Assembly: GCF_000147715.2 (NCBI RefSeq)
Contig: NC_017934.1
Span: 992,001 to 1,056,000 of the forward strand
DNA length: 64,000 nt
Reading direction: 5' to 3'
Source: Mesotoga prima MesG1.Ag.4.2
GTDB taxonomy: Bacteria; Thermotogota; Thermotogae; Petrotogales; Kosmotogaceae
Part shown: positions 43,592 to 52,877 of the stretch, piece by piece
Layout: each line of letters starts with the position of its first letter
How positions within the stretch are numbered: position 1 is the stretch's first letter
The notes under the pieces: model-generated
Databases searched by the model: none
Told to the model about the DNA's origin: nothing
The model's input: only the letters and a program-made list of their open reading frames with translations
Made by a program: the position numbers and the translations under genes

Positions 43592-45088
43592 ATGAAGAGA
43601 CTACCTAGATCAACATCTGTTGCAGCGGGCACTATAGCGATTCTTACCTTTTCGATCATATCGAAGGGGATGGGTTTCTTCAGGGAGATGCTGGTTGCCG
43701 GACTATTCGGTACTTCAGCAAATCTGGATGCCGTTTTCGTTGCCATGACTCCGGCGACCACGCTTTCAGGTATAATCGCGGGTGCACTTGCCGCAATCTT
43801 TGTCCCCGTCTACCATTCTATAAGGAATGAAGACACTGAGAGATCAAAGAGATATGCAGGCGCGGTCCTTATCTCCGGTTCGCTGGTTTTTTTATCAATG
43901 GGGATAGTCTTTCTATTGATTCCCGATCTTGTGATTCGGCTCTTTGCTCCTGGTTTTTCGAGCGAGATAGTAGCATATGCTTCAAGGAAGCTAAGATACT
44001 TATCGATATATCCTCTTATAGGCGGACTTGAAAGCATATTGGGGGCAGTTCTTAAGTCAAATAGAAGGTTTGTGCAATACGGTATGTCACAGCTCTTCTT
44101 TAACGTCATTGCAATTCCCGTAATTCTGTTGACTTCTCCCTTTCTTTCTGAAGCATCGTATATACTGGCCTGGATGCTGGGTAATGCGATCACCGTTCTG
44201 CTATATCTCATACAATCGAGAGATCTTTTTACCCTAAGGGTCGGCAAGGGGACGTCAATTGTCGAGACGCTTTATCTCAGTCTTCCCCTGATCTTTTCGG
44301 GAAGCCTTGGAGTGATAAACAACATGGTTGACAAAGCCTTCGTATCTCTTCTTCCACCCGGTAGGGTTGCCTCTTTACAGTACGCGCATACACTTCTCGG
44401 ACTGATTACCTTTACGATTTCTGCCTTTCAGATGACGGCATATACAGAGCTATCGGAACTTATAGTATCAGGTGATAGAGAAAGAGTTGAAGAGCGCCTG
44501 AGAAAGACCGTTACAACTTCTCTGAATATTTCCTTGCCGCTTGCAGCATGGATTATTATGATGGCCGAACCTCTTGTGAGAGTGATTTATCAACGTGGGG
44601 AATTCGATGCCGGTTCAACTAATCTCGTTAGCATGGCACTTATCGGTTACGGCGCACTAATAGTTCTATCACCTATAGCGCATACATGCTCCAGTTATTT
44701 CACGGCAAGAAAGAAACTGAAGTCCATCACATTAGTGGCGGTCTTCTCGATTTTCTTGAACGCACTCTTCGACTGGCTTATGCTAGAACCGTTTGGTCAT
44801 GCTGGAATCGCGGCTAGTACTTCATTAGTGGTTTTGAATGCTACGCTGATATATGTTCTGCTGATTGCAAGGGAAGGCCTGAGATTCATGCCTTTGAAAC
44901 GGATAATGAGACTTCTCGGGTCGTCAGTTGCAATGTACTTGATTGTTCTGTTGCTGAGGAACAACGTAAGTACTTGGATTTGGCTTCTTGTAGGCAACGG
45001 ACTTTTCTTATGCCTGTTCTTGGTTAGTGCGAAGAGTGAGATGAAAGCGATGATGTCAAGAATCTCTTTTCTCTTCAAGAGAACATAG
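43592..45088 (+). CDS. murJ: Lipid II flippase MurJ
   Basis: A 498-residue polytopic membrane protein of the MVF superfamily with about 14 helices. It moves lipid-linked murein precursor across the membrane. The N-terminus GTIAILTFSIISKGMGFFREMLVAGLFG contains the conserved RE motif, and LLPPGRVASLQYAHTLLGLI and RVIYQRGEFDAGST are typical. GGAGGCG precedes the ATG. It is divergent from the papain-like lipoprotein gene, an arrangement consistent with cell-wall roles for both. Confidence 0.95.
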   Translation: MKRLPRSTSVAAGTIAILTFSIISKGMGFFREMLVAGLFGTSANLDAVFVAMTPATTLSGIIAGALAAIFVPVYHSIRNEDTERSKRYAGAVLISGSLVFLSMGIVFLLIPDLVIRLFAPGFSSEIVAYASRKLRYLSIYPLIGGLESILGAVLKSNRRFVQYGMSQLFFNVIAIPVILLTSPFLSEASYILAWMLGNAITVLLYLIQSRDLFTLRVGKGTSIVETLYLSLPLIFSGSLGVINNMVDKAFVSLLPPGRVASLQYAHTLLGLITFTISAFQMTAYTELSELIVSGDRERVEERLRKTVTTSLNISLPLAAWIIMMAEPLVRVIYQRGEFDAGSTNLVSMALIGYGALIVLSPIAHTCSSYFTARKKLKSITLVAVFSIFLNALFDWLMLEPFGHAGIAASTSLVVLNATLIYVLLIAREGLRFMPLKRIMRLLGSSVAMYLIVLLLRNNVSTWIWLLVGNGLFLCLFLVSAKSEMKAMMSRISFLFKRT

Positions 45089-45161
45089 CCAAAAAGAACT
45101 ATGCTCTGTTGTGTTTGTTTGTATGTTTTCCAAGGTTTTCTAAGTGTGCGGAGGAATTATC

Positions 45162-46397
45162 ATGAGAGAAGTGGTGATACTTGGAGCCGGACCAGCCGGC
45201 ATCTTTGCAGCGATAAATTGCACAACAGCGGGAAGGAATGTGACGATCATTGAAAAGACGAGTTCCGCCGGAAAAAAACTGTTGATTTCTGGAGGCGGAC
45301 AGTGTAACTTGACAAATGCAGAATCGCCATCTCTTATGCTCAAAAGATACTTTGGTGCTGGACGATTTCTTAAGCCTTCATTGATGGCTTTTGATTCTCA
45401 AAAGCTGATGGATTTCTTTGAGCGTCGTGGACTCAGGCTTCACACAAGAGAAGACGGGAAAGTCTTCCCAGTTACCTATTCTGCGGGAGATGTACTTGAA
45501 GTGCTGCTCAAGGAGTGTGACAGGCAGGGAATAAAAATAGTCTATAACTGCAGAGCCAAGGACGTTATTCAATTCCCCTCTGGCGGGTTCTTGGTAAAGA
45601 CGGAATCAGATTCGATTAATGCAGATTATCTTCTTATTGCTACGGGAGGAAAGAGTTATCCGGAAACTGGGTCAACTGGTGACGGATTTGCTCTTGCTAA
45701 GAAACTTGGACACAGTCTATCAGAGCAGCGGCCGGCGTTGACTTCAGTCACAATTAGGAATTTTGGTTTCGGTGATCTGTCGGGAATCTCCCTCAGAAAT
45801 GTTGAAGTATCTTTATGGAGAAATTTGAAGAAGGTTACGACCCGGGTTGAAGATCTGCTGTTTACTCATGACGGGTTTTCTGGACCTGTTATCTTACATC
45901 TCTCAAGAGAAGCCTCGCCTGGTGACATAATCAGATTGAACTTGAGCGGTCAGTTACGCGAGAAACTTGAGGCCAATCTCATCTCCCTCCTTTCAAAAGA
46001 AGGAAAGAAACTCGTGAAGAATGTCTTGGACGAGTATGGTCTACCTGAAAGATTGCTGTCGAAGATCATTGATCTTGCCGGAGTTGGTGAAAGAATATGC
46101 TCCGAAGTCAGAAAGGATGAAAGGAAAGCGTTGGTTACTGGATTATGCGAGCTTGACTTCGAAATAGAACGGGTCGGAGACTTCACTAATGCTATGGTAA
46201 CAAGAGGAGGAGTTTCGTTGTCTGAGGTCAATCCAAAGACAATGGAATCTAGAATTGTGAACAACCTCTTTTTTGCAGGTGAAGTTCTCGATTTTGATGG
46301 AGAGACGGGAGGGTACAACCTTCAAGCAGCCTTTTCAACCGGATATGTTGCCGGGAGGACAATAAATGCAAGAACATCTCGGGTAGAAAACAGATGA
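45162..46397 (+). CDS. HI0933/BaiN-family FAD-dependent oxidoreductase
   Basis: A 411-residue flavoprotein. FAD motif VVILGAGPAGIFAAINCTTAG at the N-terminus, then SSAGKKLLISGGGQCNLTNA, GGKSYPETGSTGDGFALAKKLGH and the C-terminal FAGEVLDFDGETGGYNLQAAFSTG, all diagnostic of the family. The start is ATG 45162 behind GGAGG; the frame is open 18 bases further upstream. The physiological substrate is unknown in most species. It follows murJ by 73 bases and may be separate. Confidence 0.9.
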   Translation: MREVVILGAGPAGIFAAINCTTAGRNVTIIEKTSSAGKKLLISGGGQCNLTNAESPSLMLKRYFGAGRFLKPSLMAFDSQKLMDFFERRGLRLHTREDGKVFPVTYSAGDVLEVLLKECDRQGIKIVYNCRAKDVIQFPSGGFLVKTESDSINADYLLIATGGKSYPETGSTGDGFALAKKLGHSLSEQRPALTSVTIRNFGFGDLSGISLRNVEVSLWRNLKKVTTRVEDLLFTHDGFSGPVILHLSREASPGDIIRLNLSGQLREKLEANLISLLSKEGKKLVKNVLDEYGLPERLLSKIIDLAGVGERICSEVRKDERKALVTGLCELDFEIERVGDFTNAMVTRGGVSLSEVNPKTMESRIVNNLFFAGEVLDFDGETGGYNLQAAFSTGYVAGRTINARTSRVENR

Positions 46398-46583
46398 AAT
46401 AGAGCATGCAATTTTCTACTCGAAGAAGAAAACGATATGTTAGTATGATGTCAGGTTGTTGGTTATGCTGTTAGGGCTTTTGTCTGGAGTTGTCTAGAAG
46501 ACTTGAATTCTCGAAACGTAGTTCTCGTAATTCGAATTAGAGATTTGTTTACGTTCTCAATGTCTCGCTTTCGGAGGTGCATT

Positions 46584-46772
46584 TTGGAAGTAAAAAAGCC
46601 AAAATGGTTTGACAGCTGGATAGAGATCGATGAGAGTTATTTGAAAGTCGCGGGAACAAGCTGGAGACTGAAAGCCAATGCTCCAAAAAAAGTGAAGAGA
46701 GAATACCAGAGACTTTTGAAGCAAATTACTGGAAATAATGATTATCCTTATTCATGGAAACATGAGCGCTGA
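46584..46772 (+). CDS. Small basic protein of unknown function
   Basis: A 62-residue protein from TTG 46584, chosen because CGGAGGTG lies eight bases ahead. Content is Lys-, Trp- and Tyr-rich: VKKPKWFDSWIEIDESYLKV, then KVKREYQRLLKQITGN. No family is recognised. The frame is open upstream to 46503 but that part lacks a binding site. It precedes the cobalamin adenosyltransferase gene. Confidence 0.5.
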   Translation: MEVKKPKWFDSWIEIDESYLKVAGTSWRLKANAPKKVKREYQRLLKQITGNNDYPYSWKHER

Positions 46773-46838
46773 ATCTTTAGAATCCGTAAGCTTTATCAAC
46801 CGGATTTATGGCTCATTAGACAGATGGGAGGGTGTGAT

Positions 46839-47369
46839 TTGAGCATTACTACTGGCACAGGAGATAAAGGTGAAACGAGTCTTTGGAGCGGGGAGAGAGT
46901 GAACAAAGACAGCTTACGTGTTGAAGCATACGGGACAGTGGATGAATTGAGCTCTTTTCTTGGTGAAGCCAAGCATTTCGTGTCGGAGGAAATCGGTCGC
47001 CACATCGTGTCTATCCAGCGATTTCTCTTTAAACTAGCCGGTCAACTTGCGTCGAGAGACATGCAATACGTCGAACCGATAGTCGAAAACGATATCGTTG
47101 CGATCACTGAACTTGTGCACGAGTTCGAGTCGGTGGTCAAACTTGACGGATTTGTTATTCCTGGAAGCACTATAGGTTCTTCAAAGATAGACATTTGCAG
47201 AACAGTCGCCAGAAGGGCTGAAAGACGCATCGTTGCTCTTTCTAGAGTAGAAACAATCGATACCACGCTGCTTAAGTACATTAACAGGCTCTCTGATCTC
47301 CTCTTCATCTTTGCGAGGTATGAAGAATACAAGGCGGGGAAGATTGTTTATAAGAAAGACATAATGTGA
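46839..47369 (+). CDS. pduO: ATP:cob(I)alamin adenosyltransferase (PduO type)
   Basis: A 176-residue enzyme that converts cob(I)alamin to adenosylcobalamin. The N-terminal TGTGDKGETSLWSGERVNKD and VEAYGTVDELSSFLGEAK are the family ATP-binding signature; the C-terminal CRTVARRAERRIVALS carries conserved arginines. TTG 46839 is preceded by GGGAGGG at about 7 bases. Adenosylcobalamin would serve B12 enzymes of the cell; a B12-binding radical SAM protein is at 58.5 kb in this window. Confidence 0.93.
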   Translation: MSITTGTGDKGETSLWSGERVNKDSLRVEAYGTVDELSSFLGEAKHFVSEEIGRHIVSIQRFLFKLAGQLASRDMQYVEPIVENDIVAITELVHEFESVVKLDGFVIPGSTIGSSKIDICRTVARRAERRIVALSRVETIDTTLLKYINRLSDLLFIFARYEEYKAGKIVYKKDIM

Positions 47370-47371
47370 GT

Positions 47372-47644
47372 TTATCGATAGCTTACCCTGGCAATACCAT
47401 CCTTCATGCATGAACCAAAACCGTAGGCCACTGAGCTGGTGTCCATTCCAGGAAGATAAAAAACCGTTATCATTTCGTCAACGTCCTGACCGGAGGTCTC
47501 CCACAGTTTGCGGGTAATTCTCTGGAGCTCGACTTCGCTTACAACTGATTTCTTCAGTTGAATTCTTGCGGTGCGCCTTCTCCAGGCCTTTCCAAAATCC
47601 CTCACGGTTACGACTGAATAAGCGTCTTCCAGATTAGACTTCAA
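47372..47644 (-). CDS. Conserved small protein of unknown function
   Basis: A 90-residue protein from TTG 47644 with GGAGGG upstream. It has a basic N-terminal half (GKAWRRRTARIQLKKSVVSE), a helical ELQRITRKLWETSGQDVDEM, and an aromatic strand region TVFYLPGMDTSSVAYGFG. I do not recognise it, but the domain-like pattern and good binding site argue that it is real. It converges on the adenosyltransferase gene with two bases between stops. Confidence 0.6.
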   Translation of the reverse strand: MKSNLEDAYSVVTVRDFGKAWRRRTARIQLKKSVVSEVELQRITRKLWETSGQDVDEMITVFYLPGMDTSSVAYGFGSCMKDGIARVSYR

Positions 47645-47948
47645 CTTTAAAGTCTCCCTCCGAATACGATGGAAATATTATACAACATGTTACAAAACAA
47701 TTCCAACTGGTACAAATAATCTGGTCGGTAATTACTTCTATACAATTCGCATACTAAACTATTCGGCATCGCTTTACTGAATGATGGAAGAGAGGAGTAG
47801 CATTCCGAACGAGCTTCATTGCGTAATCGTAAGTAATGCTCTTAGAACTCCACCAAAACAGCAGCCTTTGTAACAAAAAAAGATTGATGCTATATTGGCG
47901 CTGAAGGTTCAAGCTTTCTTTGACATTAACAAGAGCTTCGGGAGCTCC
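47645..47948. other. 304-bp gene-free gap
   Basis: Between the small reverse-strand gene and the broken zinc-ribbon gene I see no supported gene or clear signal. The sequence is A+T-rich. Confidence 0.5.
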
Positions 47949-48122
47949 CTAGCCGATATTGCTTCTTCCGACGCCGAGAACTTTCTTACAAACGGGGCAG
48001 AAATATACCACATTTTTGCTGAACTAAAAGCCTGGTCCCTTTGTTTTGTAGTAAAGCTCTGTGAGCTCTCCCTCGCAATATGGGCACTTCGGCGTCAGGT
48101 CGTCTCTTCTTAGCAGATTCAT
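47949..48122 (-). pseudogene. Zinc-ribbon protein gene interrupted by an in-frame TAG
   Basis: From ATG 48122, behind AAAGGAG, the frame reads a 32-residue N-terminal half with CPYC (residues 13-16), then TAG at 48026-48024, and continues in the same frame as FSKNVVYFCPVCKKVLGVGR to TAG at 47951-47949. Ignoring the internal stop gives a 57-residue protein with two CxxC motifs 25 residues apart, the spacing of a zinc ribbon. It lies 77 bases after the GH84 gene on the same strand. A nonsense mutation or sequence error is most likely; amber read-through is possible but unproven. Confidence 0.7.
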
Positions 48123-48199
48123 TTCTTTCAGCTCCTTTCAATTCGATCTAACTTAGCATGGCAACTGCAATTCCCAAAACAGTTATCAGGTCTGTAACA

Positions 48200-49576
48200 C
48201 TAATCGATTATGAGTTTGAGATAGCCCTTTGTTCTGACGAGAATCTCTTGAACGATTTCTCTGAAGAGAATACCACTCGTAAGCGTTTCGGTCTTTACCA
48301 GTTTGCAAAGGGATATTTCGATTTCTCTGCATAGTTTAGTAGTTTCCGAAAGTTCCTCATAGCTCACGGAGCTTGAAAACATTAGATCTCTCATCGCCAA
48401 AATCCCAGTTGTTTTCGTCAGAGCATCTCCCCAAAGAGAGAACTCAAATATCCAGGGTTCGATCTCACGGATCAGATCAGCGGATAGCCTTTCATTTAGC
48501 GCTTTTTCCGATCCTGAGATCTTTGTTGCTTCGTCCAAAAGGATTTCATAGACCTCAGTCCATCTGTTTTTCGATAAGAGTTTGCTCAAGTTACTTGTGA
48601 GTCCTGTAAGTCTCTCGGAGTGGGTAGTGTGTACGGGACTTCGAAGATTGTATTCACAGAAATGGATCATCTCTTCTTCACAACCCGGTGCAATCTCGGA
48701 GATTGCTCTCCTCCAGGATAAGTCAGAATCATAGCGATAAGGGTCTAGAAGGAATTCCGATGCCGAGAAAATTGCGATTTTCGAAGCTAAAGGTTGAATC
48801 ATGGGGTTTAAAACTATACCCTCCGCGTGATTGACAATGTTCGGGTCTCTGCCTTCATAAGGACCTACATGAAGCTCTGGTACCATAGAAGCATCGTTAA
48901 CAGGATAATTATCCCACAACAGGATCTTCCTTTGGAAGGCATTCTCGGCCAACTCTGCATTATCTGCACTTAGAACATTAGAGCAAACGTCGGGCCCGGT
49001 CCAAAGGATTGAGATATTCCTGTCTAGTTCTGTTCCAAGTGTCTTCATATACTCGGTTGCTTCGCGACCGCAGTACTGAGTGGGACAGATCATAAACCGG
49101 GAAAGAGTCTTGAGCTTCTCGTTAATGCTTTTGAAAACTGAATTTGTGAAATATGCCTGTGCCGATGAGAGGGAAGAGAAAGTGTTCCGATCTTTTTCAT
49201 AAATCAAGGTTTCCGGAATATCATCATAAAAAAGTCCAAAGGAACGGACACCCGCATCTGCCAACCTCATTAGCTTTTCTACCATGGCACTTACATCTGA
49301 ATTGCTGGAATACGTTATATTCAACCCGGGACTCACCGCAAATACTATCGATATTCCACGGGATTCCGCTTCCTGAACCAGTATAGAGAACTCTTTGAAG
49401 AAGTTTTCGTCATATTGCTCACGCCAGCGCTTTCTGTGTAGCTCATCGTCCTTTGGAGCATAGATATACGTGTTGAAACCGTGATCTCCAAGATACTGAA
49501 TAACTTCTCTTCTGATATCCATTGTCCACGGTTTGCCATAAAAGCCTTCAACTACTCCCCTGATCTCAAAAGCCAT
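48200..49576 (-). CDS. GH84-family beta-N-acetylglucosaminidase
   Basis: A 458-residue cytoplasmic glycoside hydrolase related to O-GlcNAcase and NagJ. The N-terminal RGVVEGFYGKPWTMDIRREV and NTYIYAPKDDELHRKRWREQ are typical. The catalytic aspartate pair is in FGLFYDDIPETL near residue 115. The enzyme uses substrate-assisted catalysis on N-acetylhexosaminides. No signal peptide is present, so it may act on imported GlcNAc saccharides. It starts close to DegV, which is read the other way, and precedes the interrupted zinc-ribbon gene. Confidence 0.85.
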   Translation of the reverse strand: MAFEIRGVVEGFYGKPWTMDIRREVIQYLGDHGFNTYIYAPKDDELHRKRWREQYDENFFKEFSILVQEAESRGISIVFAVSPGLNITYSSNSDVSAMVEKLMRLADAGVRSFGLFYDDIPETLIYEKDRNTFSSLSSAQAYFTNSVFKSINEKLKTLSRFMICPTQYCGREATEYMKTLGTELDRNISILWTGPDVCSNVLSADNAELAENAFQRKILLWDNYPVNDASMVPELHVGPYEGRDPNIVNHAEGIVLNPMIQPLASKIAIFSASEFLLDPYRYDSDLSWRRAISEIAPGCEEEMIHFCEYNLRSPVHTTHSERLTGLTSNLSKLLSKNRWTEVYEILLDEATKISGSEKALNERLSADLIREIEPWIFEFSLWGDALTKTTGILAMRDLMFSSSVSYEELSETTKLCREIEISLCKLVKTETLTSGILFREIVQEILVRTKGYLKLIID

Positions 49577-49761
49577 AATTGTTTTTGCTCCTCTCGTTCA
49601 AACTGCTTTGGCAACCCTTTCTACATTATCATTATTCCCGATCATTGGGGATAGCATCATCATTGTAACGCAAGAATATTCTTTGCAACATCTCGATTTC
49701 CACTGGATTTTGTATCTAATGGCAATAATTGTAGAATAGTTTGATGAAGGGGGTGGGTAGA

Positions 49762-50598
49762 ATGAAAATAGGTTTGGTAACTGACAATACATGTAATCTG
49801 ACTGCCGAAGAGATAAAGGAATACGATGTACGAATCGTTTCTCTGTATATAAGCCGAAACGGTAACTATACTAAAGCTACAGAGCTTAATCTCGATGAAT
49901 ACTACGAAGAACTCGCCGCGGCTGCGGAATTGCCCAGGACGTCTCAGCCTTCACCTCAAGATTTCATTCCTGTCTTCAAGGAAGCCTTGGAGACATACGA
50001 TGCGCTGATTGTGCCGGTGCTGTCTGGAAAGCTGAGCGGAACCAATGTTTCTGCCAACATTGCCGCCAAAGCCTTTGAGAAGCCCATCCATGTCATAGAC
50101 TCACAGCTTATCGCCGATGGGACGGGAATGCTGGTGAAGAACCTTGGCGACATGATAAACTCTGGTGCCAACCTTGATGAACTAGTGGAATACGGAACGA
50201 ATTTTCACGAAAAGACTAGAACGTTCTGTTCGACAGATGACTTGAGCTACCTTCAGAAGGGCGGAAGAATTGGAAAGGCGAAGGCACTAATGGGAAATCT
50301 TCTCAAGATGAAGCCTGTGATTATTGTTGACGAAGGTGAGCTCAAACCCGTGGAAAATGTTAGAGGAAACAAGAAGCTTCTGGATGTTCTTGTGAGCCAT
50401 GTGTTCAGTGAGATTCCACCTGAGAGATTGCGTAGAGCTAGGGTTCTGACTATATGGAGGAAGGAAGACGGCAAAACTTTAGAAAGGATGTTGCGCGAGA
50501 AAGCTCCCGAAGCCGAAGTAGAATCGAGAGTTATCGAAGCAATTATCGGTACTCATCTCGGTCCTCAAGGCATAGGAGTAATCAGTGAAATGAAGTGA
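49762..50598 (+). CDS. DegV family fatty-acid-binding protein
   Basis: A 278-residue protein of the DegV fold. MKIGLVTDNTCNLTAEEIKE, TSQPSPQDFIPVFKEAL and SGKLSGTNVSANIAA, DSQLIADGTG, and the C-terminal THLGPQGIGVI all match the family; the threonine/serine pocket residues for a fatty-acid carboxylate lie in those motifs. Proteins of this kind (FakB) hand fatty acids to a kinase FakA. The start is ATG 49762 behind AAGGGGGTGGG. No FakA gene is beside it. Confidence 0.92.
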   Translation: MKIGLVTDNTCNLTAEEIKEYDVRIVSLYISRNGNYTKATELNLDEYYEELAAAAELPRTSQPSPQDFIPVFKEALETYDALIVPVLSGKLSGTNVSANIAAKAFEKPIHVIDSQLIADGTGMLVKNLGDMINSGANLDELVEYGTNFHEKTRTFCSTDDLSYLQKGGRIGKAKALMGNLLKMKPVIIVDEGELKPVENVRGNKKLLDVLVSHVFSEIPPERLRRARVLTIWRKEDGKTLERMLREKAPEAEVESRVIEAIIGTHLGPQGIGVISEMK

Positions 50599-50685
50599 TA
50601 ACGGCAGCTGAAGTTCACGATGACAAAATAAGGATTCTGCAGAGGGATTTCTAAAGAGATCGGAGTGACTGGAGGAAAAAGAGTT

Positions 50686-50892
50686 TTGGATGCGCTTGAA
50701 AGAATAGAGATAAGGTATGGAAAAGTCTTTGACTTTCTACAAAGCATGTACAGGCTTACAAATGAAGAGAGGCTTACAAAACGCTTCTCTGAGCTTTCCC
50801 CGGGTTACGCTCCTGTAGGGAAAATCGATGAATGGGTAAAGAGTAGCCGCGCAAATCAAAGAACAGGGATAATACTTTCAATAGATTTCTGA
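50686..50892 (+). CDS. Small protein of unknown function
   Basis: About 68 residues from TTG 50686, which follows GGAGG at ten bases; GTG 50665 is an alternative start. The sequence DALERIEIRYGKVFDFLQSM is helical and has no known motif. It follows DegV by about 70 bases on the same strand. Support is modest and rests on the binding site and composition. Confidence 0.45.
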   Translation: MDALERIEIRYGKVFDFLQSMYRLTNEERLTKRFSELSPGYAPVGKIDEWVKSSRANQRTGIILSIDF

Positions 50893-50941
50893 GTGTCATT
50901 TGGAACTTGCACTTTATTCAGGAATGTCGAGAAATTAAAAA

Positions 50942-50960
50942 GCCCGGAAGACCTCCGGGC
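50942..50960 (-). terminator. Hairpin with U-run on the minus strand
   Basis: GCCCGGA and TCCGGGC arms with a five-base loop. T-rich sequence (CTTTTTAATTT) follows only on the minus strand. No minus-strand gene is seen upstream of it, so it may end an unrecognised transcript or serve the plus gene weakly. Confidence 0.5.
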
Positions 50961-51159
50961 AGGGTGGTAGCAGAAGAAGCTTTTCACGATTTATATGACT
51001 TAAGGCTACTGAACTTTGTTCGTCTTTTAAATTCAAATGTGGAAAACGCTTTACAGGAATTTTGGAGTTATTGACTGTAAATGAGTTTCTTTCGAAGTTA
51101 AAAGAGAGAGTTTACATCCCACATACAACCTAGCAAGATTCTCATCAGGGGGTGAAAAA

Positions 51160-52263
51160 ATGGAATATCGCAGACTTGGGAAGACAGATCTTGAGGTATC
51201 TCTTCTGGGGTTGGGAGGTTTTCATCTTCTCGAGATAGAGCTTGAGACTGTGAAGGAGATCGTCGAAAGATACCTCGAAGCGGGCGGGAATTATTTTGAG
51301 ACCGCAAGGTCTTACGGTGATGGAGTGTCCGAGAGAAAACTCTCTCTAGTTCTACCCAAAGACGGGATAATAGTTGCTTCGAAGACCGAAGGAAGAGACA
51401 GGAAGTCTTCCGAAAGGGATCTTTTGGCCACCCTCAAGGCTCTTGGGAGAGAGCACATAGACATACTCTTTCTCCACGCCGTTACAAAGAATAGCGACTG
51501 GGAAGAGATATCCTCCTCAGATGGTGCACTGAGGACTATAGAATGGGCCAAGAGGGAAGGACTCATAAGTTACGTGGGAATAACCAGTCATGGTTATGGC
51601 GGAACACTATTGAGAGCGCTCAAGGAATATCCTTTCGATCTCTTCATGACACAGATGAACTACTATGACAGATTCAATTTCCCTGAGATAGAAACAAAGG
51701 TGATACCCTTTGCAGTCTCTAACAACATAGGGATAGTTGCGATGAAACCACTTGCCGACGGCTATTTATGGAGGAGCACCGAAAACGCTTTCAGGTATAC
51801 TTTGACTATTCCCGTCTCGTGTATCGTAAGCGGGATAAATTCTATTGAGCAGCTTGAAGAAGATCTTCGCCTCATTGAGAAGGAACCATTTTCTTCTGAA
51901 GAACTTGACGAATTGCTTCTAACCGCTCCTGAGCTCGGTAACTATGTTTGCAGGCAGTGCATGAAGTGTCTCCCATGTCCGCAAGGGATAAATATTCCCG
52001 GTTTCTTTCTCGCAGAAGGTCGCTATGACAGGCAGATGCTCGACGGAAAAGTGAGGGATGCTGCAGATTATGCCTTGAGGGACAGACTGGCTCACTGGTT
52101 TGGAAGTGAAGAGCAGGGTCTTTCAGAGTACAGTACCATATCTCCCGGCTTAGATAGTTGCGATGATTGCGGTGTATGTAATGAACGGTGCCCATACGAA
52201 ATCGATATTCCTAGGAAATTGAGAATCGTCAAATCGAAGTTCACGGAAGGATATATTTGGTAG
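51160..52263 (+). CDS. Aldo/keto reductase with C-terminal ferredoxin domain (2)
   Basis: A 367-residue protein. The barrel begins MEYRRLGKTDLEVSLLGLGG, with GGNYFETARSYGDGVSERKL for the cofactor and catalytic site. The C-terminal region has CRQCMKCLPCPQGINIP and CDDCGVCNERCPYEI, ligands for two 4Fe-4S clusters. It is a relative of the protein at 29458 with diverged sequence. GGGGGTG precedes the ATG. A small membrane protein gene starts three bases after its stop, so they are coupled. Confidence 0.88.
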   Translation: MEYRRLGKTDLEVSLLGLGGFHLLEIELETVKEIVERYLEAGGNYFETARSYGDGVSERKLSLVLPKDGIIVASKTEGRDRKSSERDLLATLKALGREHIDILFLHAVTKNSDWEEISSSDGALRTIEWAKREGLISYVGITSHGYGGTLLRALKEYPFDLFMTQMNYYDRFNFPEIETKVIPFAVSNNIGIVAMKPLADGYLWRSTENAFRYTLTIPVSCIVSGINSIEQLEEDLRLIEKEPFSSEELDELLLTAPELGNYVCRQCMKCLPCPQGINIPGFFLAEGRYDRQMLDGKVRDAADYALRDRLAHWFGSEEQGLSEYSTISPGLDSCDDCGVCNERCPYEIDIPRKLRIVKSKFTEGYIW

Positions 52264-52266
52264 TGT

Positions 52267-52809
52267 GTGGAGATGTCGGTGAGAAAGACCAGTTTTCCTA
52301 GTTGTGAAGTAGTAGGCTTCTCTTTCGTATTTATTGTTGGTACCTTGCTTCACATGGCCTATGACTGGAGCGGGGACGATGCTATCGTAGGTATTTTTGC
52401 GCCGGTAAATGAAAGTATCCGGGAGCTCCTTAAAATGGTTTTCACGCCTGGACTAATACTTCTTTTTCTAGAATTGCTGTTTTGCAGTGAGATACCGACC
52501 GCTTCTTTTCTCTCTGGAAAGGCAGTTGGAATCTACGTGATGTGCGTAACGATTCTTGGAGGTTTGTATTCCTATTCTCTTGTCATTCATTACGGTCTCA
52601 TTCTTGATGTACTTCTCATGGTAATCGCGATTGCACTGGGGCAGCTAGTGTCGTTCAAGATCTCACCCAGGATCGCTGCAGATTCAACTGCAGGAATCAT
52701 TTCACTTGTAATGTTGGTCTTGCTAGGTGCTTCCTTCGTAGTATTCACCTTTTTGCCGCCGCATTGGGAGTTCTTTAGAGATTCAATAACGGGAGCTTTC
52801 GGGATCTAG
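52267..52809 (+). CDS. DUF6512-type membrane protein
   Basis: A 180-residue integral membrane protein with about six helices. HMAYDWSGDDAIVGIFAPVNESIRELLKMVF is the segment I recall from the DUF6512 family. The start is GTG 52267 or ATG 52273, immediately after the reductase gene. Function unknown. Confidence 0.7.
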   Translation: MEMSVRKTSFPSCEVVGFSFVFIVGTLLHMAYDWSGDDAIVGIFAPVNESIRELLKMVFTPGLILLFLELLFCSEIPTASFLSGKAVGIYVMCVTILGGLYSYSLVIHYGLILDVLLMVIAIALGQLVSFKISPRIAADSTAGIISLVMLVLLGASFVVFTFLPPHWEFFRDSITGAFGI

Positions 52810-52877
52810 CGAAGATAATAGTTACCGGTTTTTGAATACAGAAACAATGACTCATCAGAATAAAAGGAGGTAATGTC

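Noticed and set aside
47895-48113. 72-codon plus-strand frame
   Set aside because: It is antisense to the interrupted zinc-ribbon frame, which has a much better ribosome binding site and two CxxC motifs.
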